NCBI RefSeq assembly: GCF_015706575.1
Contig: NW_024037064.1
Span: 3,099,427-3,163,426 of the forward strand
Origin: Patiria miniata
Taxonomy: Eukaryota > Echinodermata > Asteroidea > Valvatida > Asterinidae
Reading direction: 5' to 3'
Length of the DNA: 64,000 nucleotides
This document shows, piece after piece, positions 12,052 to 22,593 of the stretch; position 1 is the first letter of the stretch, and every line of letters starts with the position of its first letter. Both the position numbers and the translations under genes were made by a program. The notes under the pieces are model-generated. The model saw only the letters and a program-made list of their open reading frames with translations. It was not told where the DNA came from and searched no databases.

Positions 12052-12781
12052 TAGCCCGACTCCATCTGGACGTAGAGTACTATCATAACAATTTTGATGG
12101 AGATTATCTTCTCATCCAGGACACAAATTTTCAAAGTTAAGGTTCCTAGTCGTAGAGGAACTCATACCTTTTCGAAAAAAACGTGCGATTATCTAAAAAT
12201 CTTCATCCATCTGACCAAAAAACATCTTTCAATCATCATCTCCCATGAGTATCATCCCAAAAATGTTCCTCCATGCAATTTCAAAATGGGGACCGCGTTG
12301 TAATGTATGCATTATGCACGTACACTTGGGCAAGATGATGAATATGCATTCGTTTCATAACGTTTGTCAGGCGCACGGGGCAGCTGTCCATATAAAAACA
12401 ACGTCATGAACTGAACAATGCATATTCATAATCTTGCTCAAGCGCGCACACATAATGCATACATTACAATGCGACCACCATTTTTACATCGAATAAGGGA
12501 ACATTTTCGGGGCAATATTCATGGGAAATGATAATTCAAAGTCATTTTTTGGTCAGATGGATGAAGATTTTTAGATAAAAGAATGTCTTTTTCGAAAAGG
12601 TATAAGTTACTCTACAATTAGGAACCTCAACTTTGTAAATTTCTGTCCTGGATGAGAAAATAATCTCACAATTGGTAGCCGAAAATCACTACATCAGAGT
12701 TCACCGTTTAGGGGAGCATTGGTTGTCTGGCCATACTACACAGCTTGCGATAGTACTGTATGGCCAGATGCAGTCGGGCTA
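12052..12781. mobile_element. 730-bp foldback element with 9-bp target duplication
   Basis: Begins TAGCCCGACTCCATCTGG and ends with its near reverse complement CCAGATGCAGTCGGGCTA. Pairing continues inward for a few hundred bases on each side (for example CATCCATCTGACC against GGTCAGATGGATG). GTTTGCATC is duplicated exactly at 12043-12051 and 12782-12790. The tandem sister copy near 13870 holds a single TTTGCATC with no insert. A 9-bp duplication with long inverted arms fits Mutator-like or foldback transposons. The open frame 12094-12303 lies in one arm and has no recognisable motif. Confidence 0.75.
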
Positions 12782-13885
12782 GTTTGCATCATATTTAAAC
12801 TCTTTCCCAGTTCTCTATTGTTAACCATATACTATTTACAAGATGAAAAATTAAAGTGTACATGATAACACATACGAATATAGCCAATATCCTAACTCCA
12901 GTAACACAATTACCTAATTCAGTCAAAATCTAGCATAGGACTCCAATCCATAACCTTTCATTTATTACTACAACAATCATTCAAATCACCGTCTTAGGTA
13001 CTTTACTATTTCTTAAACAGTACAATCTAGAATTTTAAACACAACCACTATTTTAAAACATTGTCCTTGGATCACAAGAAGATAAGACTTCTTTCAGCAA
13101 AACGAAAACAGATCACATACAGATGTGTATATGAATATGTATGAACAGATCACATACAGATATGTTTATGAATTGTTTTCATCTTGCTGAAACAACACCC
13201 ACCTTTTTTTGTCATCCATGGACAGAACTTTCAAACATTAGTTGTGTTTAAAATTCTGTAGCGTGAAAAGAACATCAGTGATCTGAATGATTCTTGTACT
13301 AAAAGAAAGATTCTGAACTTTGGGCTTTCATGTCCTACATTTTGAAAGCCCAACTTTGTGACACACATTTCATTTCTTTTTCCTGGCACGACATGCCCTC
13401 TCGTTCGCTAGGTGTTCTTGGGAACCGCAGAAATAGCAAAAAGTTTGTATTGTGGACACTTCTCATTGAACACAGCAATTTCAACGTTTCAACTTCATGC
13501 AATGGCTGTCAAATTTGCTGACTTGGTTCACCCTCTCTGCTTCACCATTATCACCAAAGTTACAGGCCCACTATTTACATATAACAGCTATGTGCAGAAC
13601 TGCCGCACACATCATCCCAACATTTGGGTTGCTCCTTTTTTGACTCGCCCTATATATGCATTTGCTTAGCAGTAAATGAAACAGTTGAGTGGCACTCTAT
13701 CTAAACACTAAACTTCAAATAATACCCAGTCCAAAATAATCACTGCAAATCATTATCATTGATTTAAAAATCACAACAAAACTCAACATATATTATCTCT
13801 GAATAATTTGTGTTTTTAATAACATAAGTCTACATCTATAAAGCATTTCGGTAGTTAGCTTTTGTTACATTTGCATCATAATTAT

Positions 13886-15189
13886 CTCAATAATGTGTGC
13901 TTAATTACATAAATCAAACGTTATATGCCACAGTCCTTACTCAGCCACAAATACTGAATAAAAACCCATTCCTGTTGACGGGAACAAATGCTCAATACTG
14001 TGCCTTCATTTTTCTTTTAACCCACATCCCCTCCCCTACTAGATTCAATTGTCCGTCGCACAAGTTCCCATTATTTTTTTCTTCATAACATTTTCTGCGC
14101 CAACAAACACCCCTTGTAGTCTTGCATATTAATCGGACATCATCTTAATCATTGTACTTTTCCTCACGGCCGTACGCTATATCTCCACAAGTTACAACTT
14201 ACTAGTCTTCGCGTGCGCACACTGTTTTCTGCATTCTATTCTTATGTTGCAAGTACTTCAGAAAAGTTTACAAATTAGACTGATGTCATACCCGTAAATT
14301 TTCTTCAGTCACAAGAGGGCGCTCTAACCGCGCCAGTACTGTCAAGATTCATCCAACATCAGTCCAATCAGAACTTCCTAAGTTTGATTTTGACATACAC
14401 CCAGTCGCATTACTTTTATATTTTTTGACATTTCAATAAACACAATAGTTAATTGTGTATAATAGGTGATCTCAATAACCATCCTCAGTCCTCTTTTTGA
14501 CGATGTATAACATCAATAACTGCCAATTAATGCAGGCCTTCGTTAACATCTTCGTTTTAACAGAAGTCTGTAATGATGCTCTGTCCATGACTATTCCACT
14601 TTTGTTCCCATTCCATAACTGAAAACACAAAGACAGGTCAATAAACAATATTTCTACCACAAAACCGTAAACTTTTACGGGATCAAAATAAGGACAGCGC
14701 GTTACAAAAAAATAAACGCCGCACCGTCTACAATGAATGGCGCCCCCAATTGCAATCAGTTCAATATAGCTTGTCTCAGTGGTTTCTTCTCCTTTCAACG
14801 GAGGAGTTGTCTTGAGTATCACCAGTTATCCACAGCCTCCACAGGGCCACTTTTCACCAGGGACAGAGTCTATAACACACACTAAATGACGTGCAGGATC
14901 TTAACAAATCACCTTCCACAAATTATTAATCAACTTCAATGTTACAACGACAATATCCGACTTCATTCAAGAGATGAATTAACTATAAAAAACACCAAAA
15001 TTCACATCATTATAACAAACCACTTCCCATCTACCACGACACAGACCACCTCCTTACCCATTCTTCAGCATGTTTATTTTACACAACCATCATGCACGCA
15101 ATAAACCCCACCACCAATGGATTTCTTTATATCAATTTGAAAAAGAAAAAATACCCAACACAAAACATATGACAATTAACGCGATCTAC
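13886..15189. other. No confident gene; one weak exon-like segment
   Basis: Mostly AT-rich. On the minus strand at about 14620 there is a strong acceptor-like tract (TTTGTGTTTTCAG) followed by an open frame down to 14472, but the roughly 48 residues match no family I recognise and no partner exon is visible. A GAGGGCGCTC motif near 14324 is common in invertebrate repeats. Confidence 0.35.
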
Positions 15190-15328
15190 CCGATGTTCCC
15201 CAATACCGATGTAAACAATATTACCCGAAATCCTTAGGATTAAGGTTAGGGTTAGGGCTTGGATTAGGGTTAAGGTTAGGGTTATTATGGTAGAGATTTC
15301 CACGAACATCAGTATTGGGGAGCATAGG
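15190..15328. mobile_element. Small palindrome with telomere-like core
   Basis: Arms GATGTTCCCCAATAC (15192-15206) and GTATTGGGGAGCATA (15312-15326) enclose degenerate TTAGGG repeats at about 15239-15284. The layout matches 2558-2672, where TGTTCC-type arms enclose CCCTAA repeats. Probably a small non-autonomous element family and not a chromosome-end remnant. No target duplication was seen. Confidence 0.5.
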
Positions 15329-15854
15329 TATGCACCCAAGTTAACAAAGGTTAACTAGTTGGCAATCTCTCTTCCGAACGACAAACATGTTTTTGTAACG
15401 GGGCGTGGATGGACGGGGTGCCCGTTCAGAGAATGATACCTACTGTGTAATACTCACAGCTTGACAACGAATGTGTCTGAACGAACTTCACCAGATATAA
15501 TACAGCCTGGATGGTCAGACGCTGCAGCCAGTGGAACAGACTGAAAACGGCGTGAATTTTGAAGGGGGATGAGGGCGTGAAATTCTGAACCAGTCTGAAC
15601 TATTAACTATAATGTGGACTCAGGGAGGGGAAGGGTAGGGGCAGCCCAGGCTCCTCAGGAAGACTCCAAAGTCGTCAATCAGAAGAGGCATATTATTAAA
15701 CTCAGTCTACTAATGCGCAGGCATTAAACAAACAAGAAATTCACTCGAGGAAACAGCTTTTAGAATTCAAGAACTCAATCCGCAACAAATAATTTATTAA
15801 CAGTGTCAACTCGGCTTATTCAACTCTATTTACATGAAGGGAGTTATTAACATT
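15329..15854. other. No gene or clear repeat recognised
   Basis: Unique-looking sequence with moderate GC content; no exon with both splice sites and no recognisable protein motif. Confidence 0.4.
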
Positions 15855-16317
15855 TAAAGACGTTGTGGAATGCTCGAAAACATTTCCGTCATTTTTTGGG
15901 TATATGTAGCCTAAGGTGTGATGAAATAAGTACAAAAGGTACTGTTGAGAGCTGTTTTTCAGGTCCTGTTTCGACCCGAACGTGCAATTTGTGTAAAAAT
16001 CGTCGTTGCGGGCAGCAAACAAAACACAGTAAATCGTGACGTAATAAACAGGACTCGTACATGCTACTCTGCATCGGGAGTCCTGTTTATTACGTCACGA
16101 TTTACTGTGTTTTGTTTGCTGCCCGCAACGACGACTTTTACACAAATTGCACGTTCGGGTCGAAACAGGCATAACAGGACTTGAAAAACAGCTCTCAAAA
16201 GTACCTTTTGTACTCATTTTATGACAGAAACAATAGTCGTTTTTATTTCATCACACCTTAGGCTACATATACCCGAAAAATGACAGAAATGTCTTCGAGC
16301 ATTCCACAACCTCTTTA
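15855..16317. repeat. Long inverted repeat with about 200-bp arms
   Basis: Left arm 15855-16056 pairs with right arm 16078-16317 across a 21-bp spacer. The inner about 100 bp are almost perfect (GGACTC/GAGTCC, TAATAAACAGG, GTTTGTTTTGTG types). The right arm has two extra pieces, a short AACAGGACTTG duplication near 16172 and about 30 bp near 16220-16250. Outer ends TAAAGACGTTGTGGAATGCT and its reverse complement still pair. Open frames in the arms are mirror images of each other and not genes. Probably a foldback element. Confidence 0.75.
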
Positions 16318-16493
16318 ATATATCTGTTACTGCATTGGCTGTTTAATTAAAGTGACTCTTTAGCAAGACACCGCCACTATGTGCGGTCTGCAAAATAAAT
16401 TATGCGCGTACTTTGCTTTGCACGTTCGGCTACCTCGGAGGCAATGCCTTGTAAGCTGTCTGCTAACAATTAATACTGAATAAATTCAACAAT

Positions 16494-16723
16494 CACAGCA
16501 CTCGAAATTTGAATGCTAGCTAAATCTTCACAGCACTTGGATGCTGACTATTTCTTCACAGCACTTTGAATGCTGACTAAATTCTTCACAACACTTGAAT
16601 GCTGACTAAATTCTTCACAGCTCTTTATGCTGACTAAATTTTCACAGCACTTGAATGCTGACTATAAGTTCTTCACGGCACTTGAATGATGACTAAGTTC
16701 ACAGCACTTGAACGCTTACTAAC
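16494..16723. repeat. Minisatellite, about 30-bp unit, eight or so copies
   Basis: Repeated CACAGCACTTGAATGCTGAC followed by TAAATTCTT or similar. Units vary by small indels and substitutions. Each unit has TGAATGCTGA. Confidence 0.75.
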
Positions 16724-17715
16724 GATATAAACTTCAAACCTAGCCACCCAAATGCTGGTGACGCTCGCCTTTTATAAAGTTCTGGCCGTCAAAAACTAGG
16801 CCACGAACTGCCCACGCGCTACAATTGGCTAAACGTGCGCAGCGTATATGCAAATGAGTCACTCGCACTGATCAGCGTTTGCTATTGAAAAATGCACAGT
16901 ATTTCCGTACACTACTACACAATGCCTGTTGTAAACACACACTTCTGCCATTAACCAGTTGCGTTATATAAAACCCCTGTCGCTAAAATCTGTTAGAAAT
17001 ACTAACTCTCGGGAAATTAGTCACCATTGTAAGATAATTAGGCTTTCTAGAAATTCTTCATTCATCATAACACGTGCCCTATTTTCATGTGAACAATTGG
17101 TAAGTGAAACTAATACTAGGAAAAAAAATGTGGATTGAATAAAAGAACGATTTCTCACACGATCATTTTTAAAGCCTAGAGTGAACCTGGCTGAATAATA
17201 TGTGTCCAAACATTTCACAAAGGCAGAGCGATTTTGGTCACAATATTAAAGATACCAATAAGACGACATCCCATATACGTATTTACCAAAACAAAAAAAC
17301 AATAGACGCAATCTTATATTTTTTGGATATCAAATCAGTCCACTTCATTATCACTTCCTATGTAATAAACATATGCAGCTACATTTCTTTACATAGTTAT
17401 TTCACCATTTTGGTATTTTTCTACTTTATGTTCATAACAAATTCAACCACACACACACATCTCAAGCCTTACTTGTCACACACTTGTGAGCACACCCCTA
17501 CTTATTTCTACAATACAAAGGCAAAAAGGCAGTTTACAACAACATCGATCCTCGTCAGTGCAATCATCTTCTTCTTTTAGGGTCACCCGTCACACCTATG
17601 ATCTCATATATTATACATGCAATTCAACTCACGTCAATTATACAACATATTTATTCATAAACAAACTACGGAAAAGCCCTATGTTCTGTTCATCGAACAG
17701 ATATAGCTCTAGTTT
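16724..17715. other. No gene recognised
   Basis: AT-rich. The longest plus-strand frame (17200-17580) is rich in I, F, Y, H and T codons as expected of AT-rich noncoding DNA and has no known motif. Near 17693 a CTGTTCATCGAACAG hairpin precedes the first satellite block. Confidence 0.4.
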
Positions 17716-18994
17716 TTTTTTCTTCTCCTTTTTCAGACTTTTTCTCCATAGGTTTAACACACGTTTCTTCTGGCAGTCCACTTTGCCACTTTTATAAATC
17801 CGATTGATTTCAGACTTGGTACATACTTAGACCACCACCCACAGATGGTCCTAGAAGAAATTTGTGATCGTGACGTCATCAGGTGTCAGGTTACGTCACA
17901 TTAAAGATGCATTTGTCCCCATATGTTTTGTACACGTTTTAAAACACTCCAGTTTGGCATCTTCGTAAATCCGATCGACTTTAAACTTAATTCATAATTA
18001 GACCACCACCCACAGATGGTCCTAGAAGAAATTTGTGATCGTGACGTCATCAAGAGTCAGGTTACGTCACATTAAAGATGCATTTTTCCCCATAGGGTTT
18101 GTACATGTTTTAAAACGCTCCACTTTTTGGCACTTTCGTAAATCTGATCGACGTTACACTTGGTACACACTTAGACCATCATCCACAGATGGTCCAAGAG
18201 GAAATTCGTGATTGTGACGTCATCAGGTGTCACGTTACTTCACATTAAAGATGCACATTTTCCCCATAGGTTTTGTACACGTTTTAAAACGCTCCACTTT
18301 TTGGCACTTTCGTAAATTTGATCGACTTTATACTTGGTACACACTTAGACCACCACCCACAGATGTTCCAAGAAGAAATTTGTGATCGTGGCGTCATCAG
18401 GTGTTGGGTTACGTCACATTTAAGATGCGTTTTTCCCCATATGTTTTGTACACGTTTTAAAACACTCCACTTTGGCACCTTCGTAAATCCGATTGACCTC
18501 ATTCTTGATACATACTTAGACCACCACCCACAGATGGTCCTAGAAGAAATTCGTGATCGTGACGTCATCAGGTGTTTGGTTACATCACATTAAAGATGCA
18601 TTTTTCCCCATAGGGTTTGTACACGTTTTAAAACACTCTACTTTGGCACTTTTGTAAATTATGCGATCGACGTTAGACCTGGTACACACTTAGACTACCA
18701 CCCACAGATAATCCTAGAAGAAATTCGTGATCGTACCAATGCCGAGATGGGTTATAGATGAAAATTCATGTGATGTCATCATCAAATGTCATGTGACGTC
18801 CCTTAAAGGGGCATTTTGTTCTTTATAGGCCTATATTTACAGACCTATACGTTCGATTTGGTTATAACTTGACATGTACGTATAATGTGCTGTTATAGAT
18901 GACAGTTTTAGTGACGTCACTGATTGTTCATCACGTGCACAGAGTATTTCGAATATCCGAAACAGCTTGTGTTTGTCCACAAACACATTTCTAG
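17716..18994 (+). mobile_element. Helitron-like satellite block A
   Basis: Head CTCCTTTTTCAGACTTTTTC at about 17727, then units with TGACGTCATC at 17871, 18042, 18215, 18389 (one base changed) and 18560 (spacing 171-174 bp). A unique tail follows from about 18736. The tail ends CGAAACAGCTTG and then a hairpin TGTGTTTG..CAAACACA (18968-18987) three bases before CTAG (18991-18994) and T. A short hairpin just before CTRR-T is the hallmark of Helitron 3' ends. No Rep/helicase is present, so the block would be non-autonomous. Confidence 0.55.
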
Positions 18995-20899
18995 TTTTTT
19001 CTTTTTGTTCTTCTTATTTTTCCACTTTTGTCATATGTTTTGTACACGTTTTTCTTGTACCAGTCCACTTTGGCACTTTCGTAAATGCAATCAACTTCAG
19101 ACTTGATACACACTTAGACCATCACCCACAGATGGTCCCAGAAAAAAATCGTGATCGTGACGTCATCAAGTGTCAGGTTACGTTACATTAAAGATGCATT
19201 TTTCCCCATAGGGTTTGACAACGTTTTAAAACACTCCACTTTGGCAGTTTCGTAAATTCGATCGACTTTATACTTGGTACGCACTTACACCATCAGCCAC
19301 AAATGGTCCAAGAAGAAATGTGAGATCGTGACGTCATCAGGTGTCAGGTTACGTCACATTAAAGATGCATTTTTCCCCATAGGTTTTGTACACGTTTTAA
19401 AACACTCCACTTTGGCACTTTCGTAAATCCAATCGGCTTCAGACTTGGTACATATTTAGACCACCACCCACAGATGGTCATTGAAGAAATTTGTTATCAT
19501 GACGTCATAGGGTGTCAGGTTACGTCACATTAAAGATGCATTTTCCCCATAGGGTTTGTACACGTTTTAAAACACTCCGCTTTGGCAGTTTCGTAAATTC
19601 GATCGACTTTATACTTGGTACACACTTACACCATCAGCCACAAATGGTCCAAGAAGAAATGTGAGATCGTGACGTCATCAGGTGTCAGGTTACGTCACAT
19701 TAAAGATGCATTTTTCCCCATAGGTTTTGTACACGTTTTAAAACACTCCACTTTGGCACTTTCGTAAATCCAATCGGCTTCAGACTTGGTACATATTTAG
19801 ACCACCACCCACAGATGGTCATTGAAGAAATTTGTTATCATGACGTCATCAGGTGTCAGGTTACGTCACATTAAAGATGCATTTTCCCCATAGGGTTTGT
19901 ACACGTTTTAAAACACTCCGCTTTGGCAGTTTCGTAAATTCGATCGACTTTATACTTGGTACACACTTACACCATCAGCCACAAATGGTCCAAGAAGAAA
20001 TGTGAGATCGTGACGTCATCAGGTGTCAGGTTACGTCACATTGAAGATGCATTTTTCCCCATAGGGTTTGTACACATTTTAAAACACTCCACTTTGGCAC
20101 TTTCGTAAATCCAATCGACTTCAGACTTGGTACATATTTAGACCACCACCCACAGATGGCCATTGAAGAAATTCGTCATCCAGACGTCATCAGGTGTCAG
20201 GCTACGTCACATTAAAGATGCATTTTTTCCCCATAGGGTTTGTACACGTTTTAAAACACTCCACTTTGGCAGTTTCGTAAATTCGATCAACTTTATACTT
20301 GGTACACACTTACATCATCACCCACAAATGGTCCAAGAAGAAATTGGTGATCGTGACGTCATCAGGTGTCAGGTTAAGTCACATTAAAGATGCATTTTTC
20401 CCTATTGGTTTTGTACACATTTTTTCTAACCATACACTTTTCCACTTCTATATGTCTGATTGACTTAACACTTCTCAGACACTAGTAAGACCAGCAGCAG
20501 TTCAGGATGGTCCCCAGTGAGTTCGTAACGATGACATCATCATGTGTCACGTGACGTGACATTAAATGTGCATTTTTTTTCAAATCGATATAACTTCGGA
20601 AGTACAAGTCTGATTGGGTTAAAACTTGGGATGCATTTTCACATGGATGTGTTATAGATGGAAATTGAAGTGACATCATCATTAAATGTCATGTGAAGTC
20701 CCTTAAAGGGGCATTTTATTCTTTTATAGGTCTATATCTACAGAACTAAAATGTTCGATTTGGTTGTGACCTCACATGTACATAGTATAATGTGCTGTTA
20801 TAGATGACATTTATAATGACATCACTGATTGTTCATCACGTGCACAGAGTATTTCAAATATCCGAAACAGCTTGTGTTTGTCCACAAACACATTTCTAG
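18995..20899 (+). mobile_element. Helitron-like satellite block B, with dimeric higher-order repeat
   Basis: Units at 19158, 19329, 19500, 19670, 19841, 20011, 20182 and 20354, judged by the CGTCATC position. From 19329 two unit types alternate (ACACCATCAGCCACAAATGG type and CCACCCACAGATGGTCATTG type), giving a dimer of about 341 bp. The tail runs from about 20405, with hairpin 20873-20892 and CTAG 20896-20899. Confidence 0.55.
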
Positions 20900-20941
20900 T
20901 TAGCTGTTTCGGTTACACACCGAAACAGCTCTTGTTTTCGT

Positions 20942-20982
<41 letters not shown>

Positions 20983-22593
20983 CTTCTCCTTTTTCAGACT
21001 TTTTCTCCATAGGTTTAACACACGTTTCTTCTGGCAGTCCACTTTGCCACTTTTTTAAATCCGATTGATTTCAGACTTGGTACATACTTAGACCACCACC
21101 CACAGATGGTCCTAGAAGAAATTTGTGATCGTGACGTCATCAGGTGTCAGGTTACGTTACATTAAAGATGCATTTTTCCCCATATGTTTTGTACACGTTT
21201 TAAAACACTCCAGTTTGGCATCTTCGTAAATCCGATCGACTTTAAACTTAATTCGTACTTAGACCACCACCCACAGATGGTTCTAGACGAAATTCGTGAT
21301 CGTGACGTCATCAAGTGTCTGGTTACGTCACATTAAAGATGCATTTTCCCCCATATGTTTTGTACACGTTTTAAAACACTCCAGTTTGGCATCTTCGTAA
21401 ATCCGATCGACTTTAAACTTAATTCATACTTAAACCACCACCCACAGATGGTTCTAGACGAAATTCGTGATTGTGACGTCATCAAGTGTCTGGTTACGTC
21501 ACATTAAAGATGCATTTTCCCCCATATGTTTGTACACGTTTTAAAACACTCCAGTTTGGCATCTTCGTAAACCCGATCGACTTTAAACTTAATTCATACT
21601 TAGACCACCACCCACAGATGGTTCTAGACGAAATTCGTGATCGTGACGTCATCAAGTGTCAGGTTACGTCACATTAAAGATGCATTTTTCCCCCATAGGG
21701 TTTGTACATGTATTAAAACGCTCCATTTCGGCACTTTCGTAAATACGATCGACGTTACACTTGGTCACACTGAGACCATCACCCACAGATGGTCCTTAAA
21801 GAAATTCGTGATCGTGACGTCATCAGTTGTCACGCTACTTCACATTAAAGATGCACATTTTCCCTATATGCTTTGTACACGTTTTAAAACACTCCACCTT
21901 GGCACCTTCATAAATGCGATCGACCTCAGACTTAATACATACTTAGACCACCATCCACAGATGGTCCAAGAAGAAATTCGTGATCGTGACGTCATCAGTT
22001 GTTACGCTATCTCACATTAAAGATGCACATTTTCCGTATATGCTTTGTACACGTTTTAAAACACTCCACCTTGGCACCTTCATAAATGCGATCGACCTCA
22101 GACTTAATACATACTTAGACCACCACCCACAGATGGTCCTAGAAGAAATTCGTGATCGCGACGTCATCATGTGTTGGGTTACATCACATTAAAGATGCAT
22201 TTTTCCCCATAGGGTTTGTACACGTTTTAAAACACTCTACTTTGGCACTTTTGTAAATTATGCGATCGACGTTATACCTGGTATACACTTAGACTACCAC
22301 CTACAGATGGTCCTAGAAGAAATTCGTGATCGTACCAATGCCAAGATGGGTTATAGATGAACATTCATGTGATGTCATCATCAAATGTCATGTGACGTCC
22401 CTTAAAGGGGCATTTTGTTCTTCATTGGCCTATATTTACAGACCTTTATGTTCGATTTGGTTATAACTTGACATGTACGTATAATGTGCTGTTATAGATG
22501 ACATTTTTAGTGACGTCACTGATTGTTCATCACATGCACAGAGTATTTCGAATATCCGAAACAGCTTGTGTTTGTCCACAAACACATCTCTAG
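20900..22593 (+). mobile_element. Helitron-like satellite block C
   Basis: Opens with AGCTGTTTCGG and its inverted partner CCGAAACAGCT, then CTTGTTTTCG and a 40-odd base T run (about 20949-20991), then the CTTTTTCAGAC head. Units at 21132, 21303, 21474, 21644, 21815, 21987 and 22159; the last is CGACGTCA. The tail has hairpin 22567-22586 and CTAG 22590-22593. The opening inverted repeat also matches CCGAAACAGCTTG, present just before every tail hairpin. Confidence 0.55.

Larger units (their letters stand above)
10646..13885. repeat. Three-copy tandem duplication downstream of the OB-fold-like gene
   Basis: Segments starting at ATCACTGCAAAT (10646, about 11841 and about 13735) head related stretches. 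The block around 10890-11440 (CCATAACCTTTCATTTA, CAATCTAGAATTTTAAACAC, GATCACAAGAAG, GTGATCTGAATGATTCTTG) recurs at 12945-13690. The block 11800-12051 recurs in shortened form at 13700-13885. Insertions at 11448-11790 and 12052-12781 are present in one copy and absent in the next. The segments contain no recognised exon. Confidence 0.8.

Noticed and set aside
14472-14822. Minus-strand gene exon behind a good acceptor
   Set aside because: No family match, no partner exon, AT-driven composition; kept only as a note.
15236-15284. Chromosome end or telomere fusion
   Set aside because: TTAGGG copies are few, degenerate and bounded by inverted arms shared with another internal locus.
18284-22192. 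Repeated frames with HFGTFVNPIDF..LDHHPQMV peptides
   Set aside because: Periodic translation of the 171-bp satellite (divisible by three in places); no start or splice evidence.
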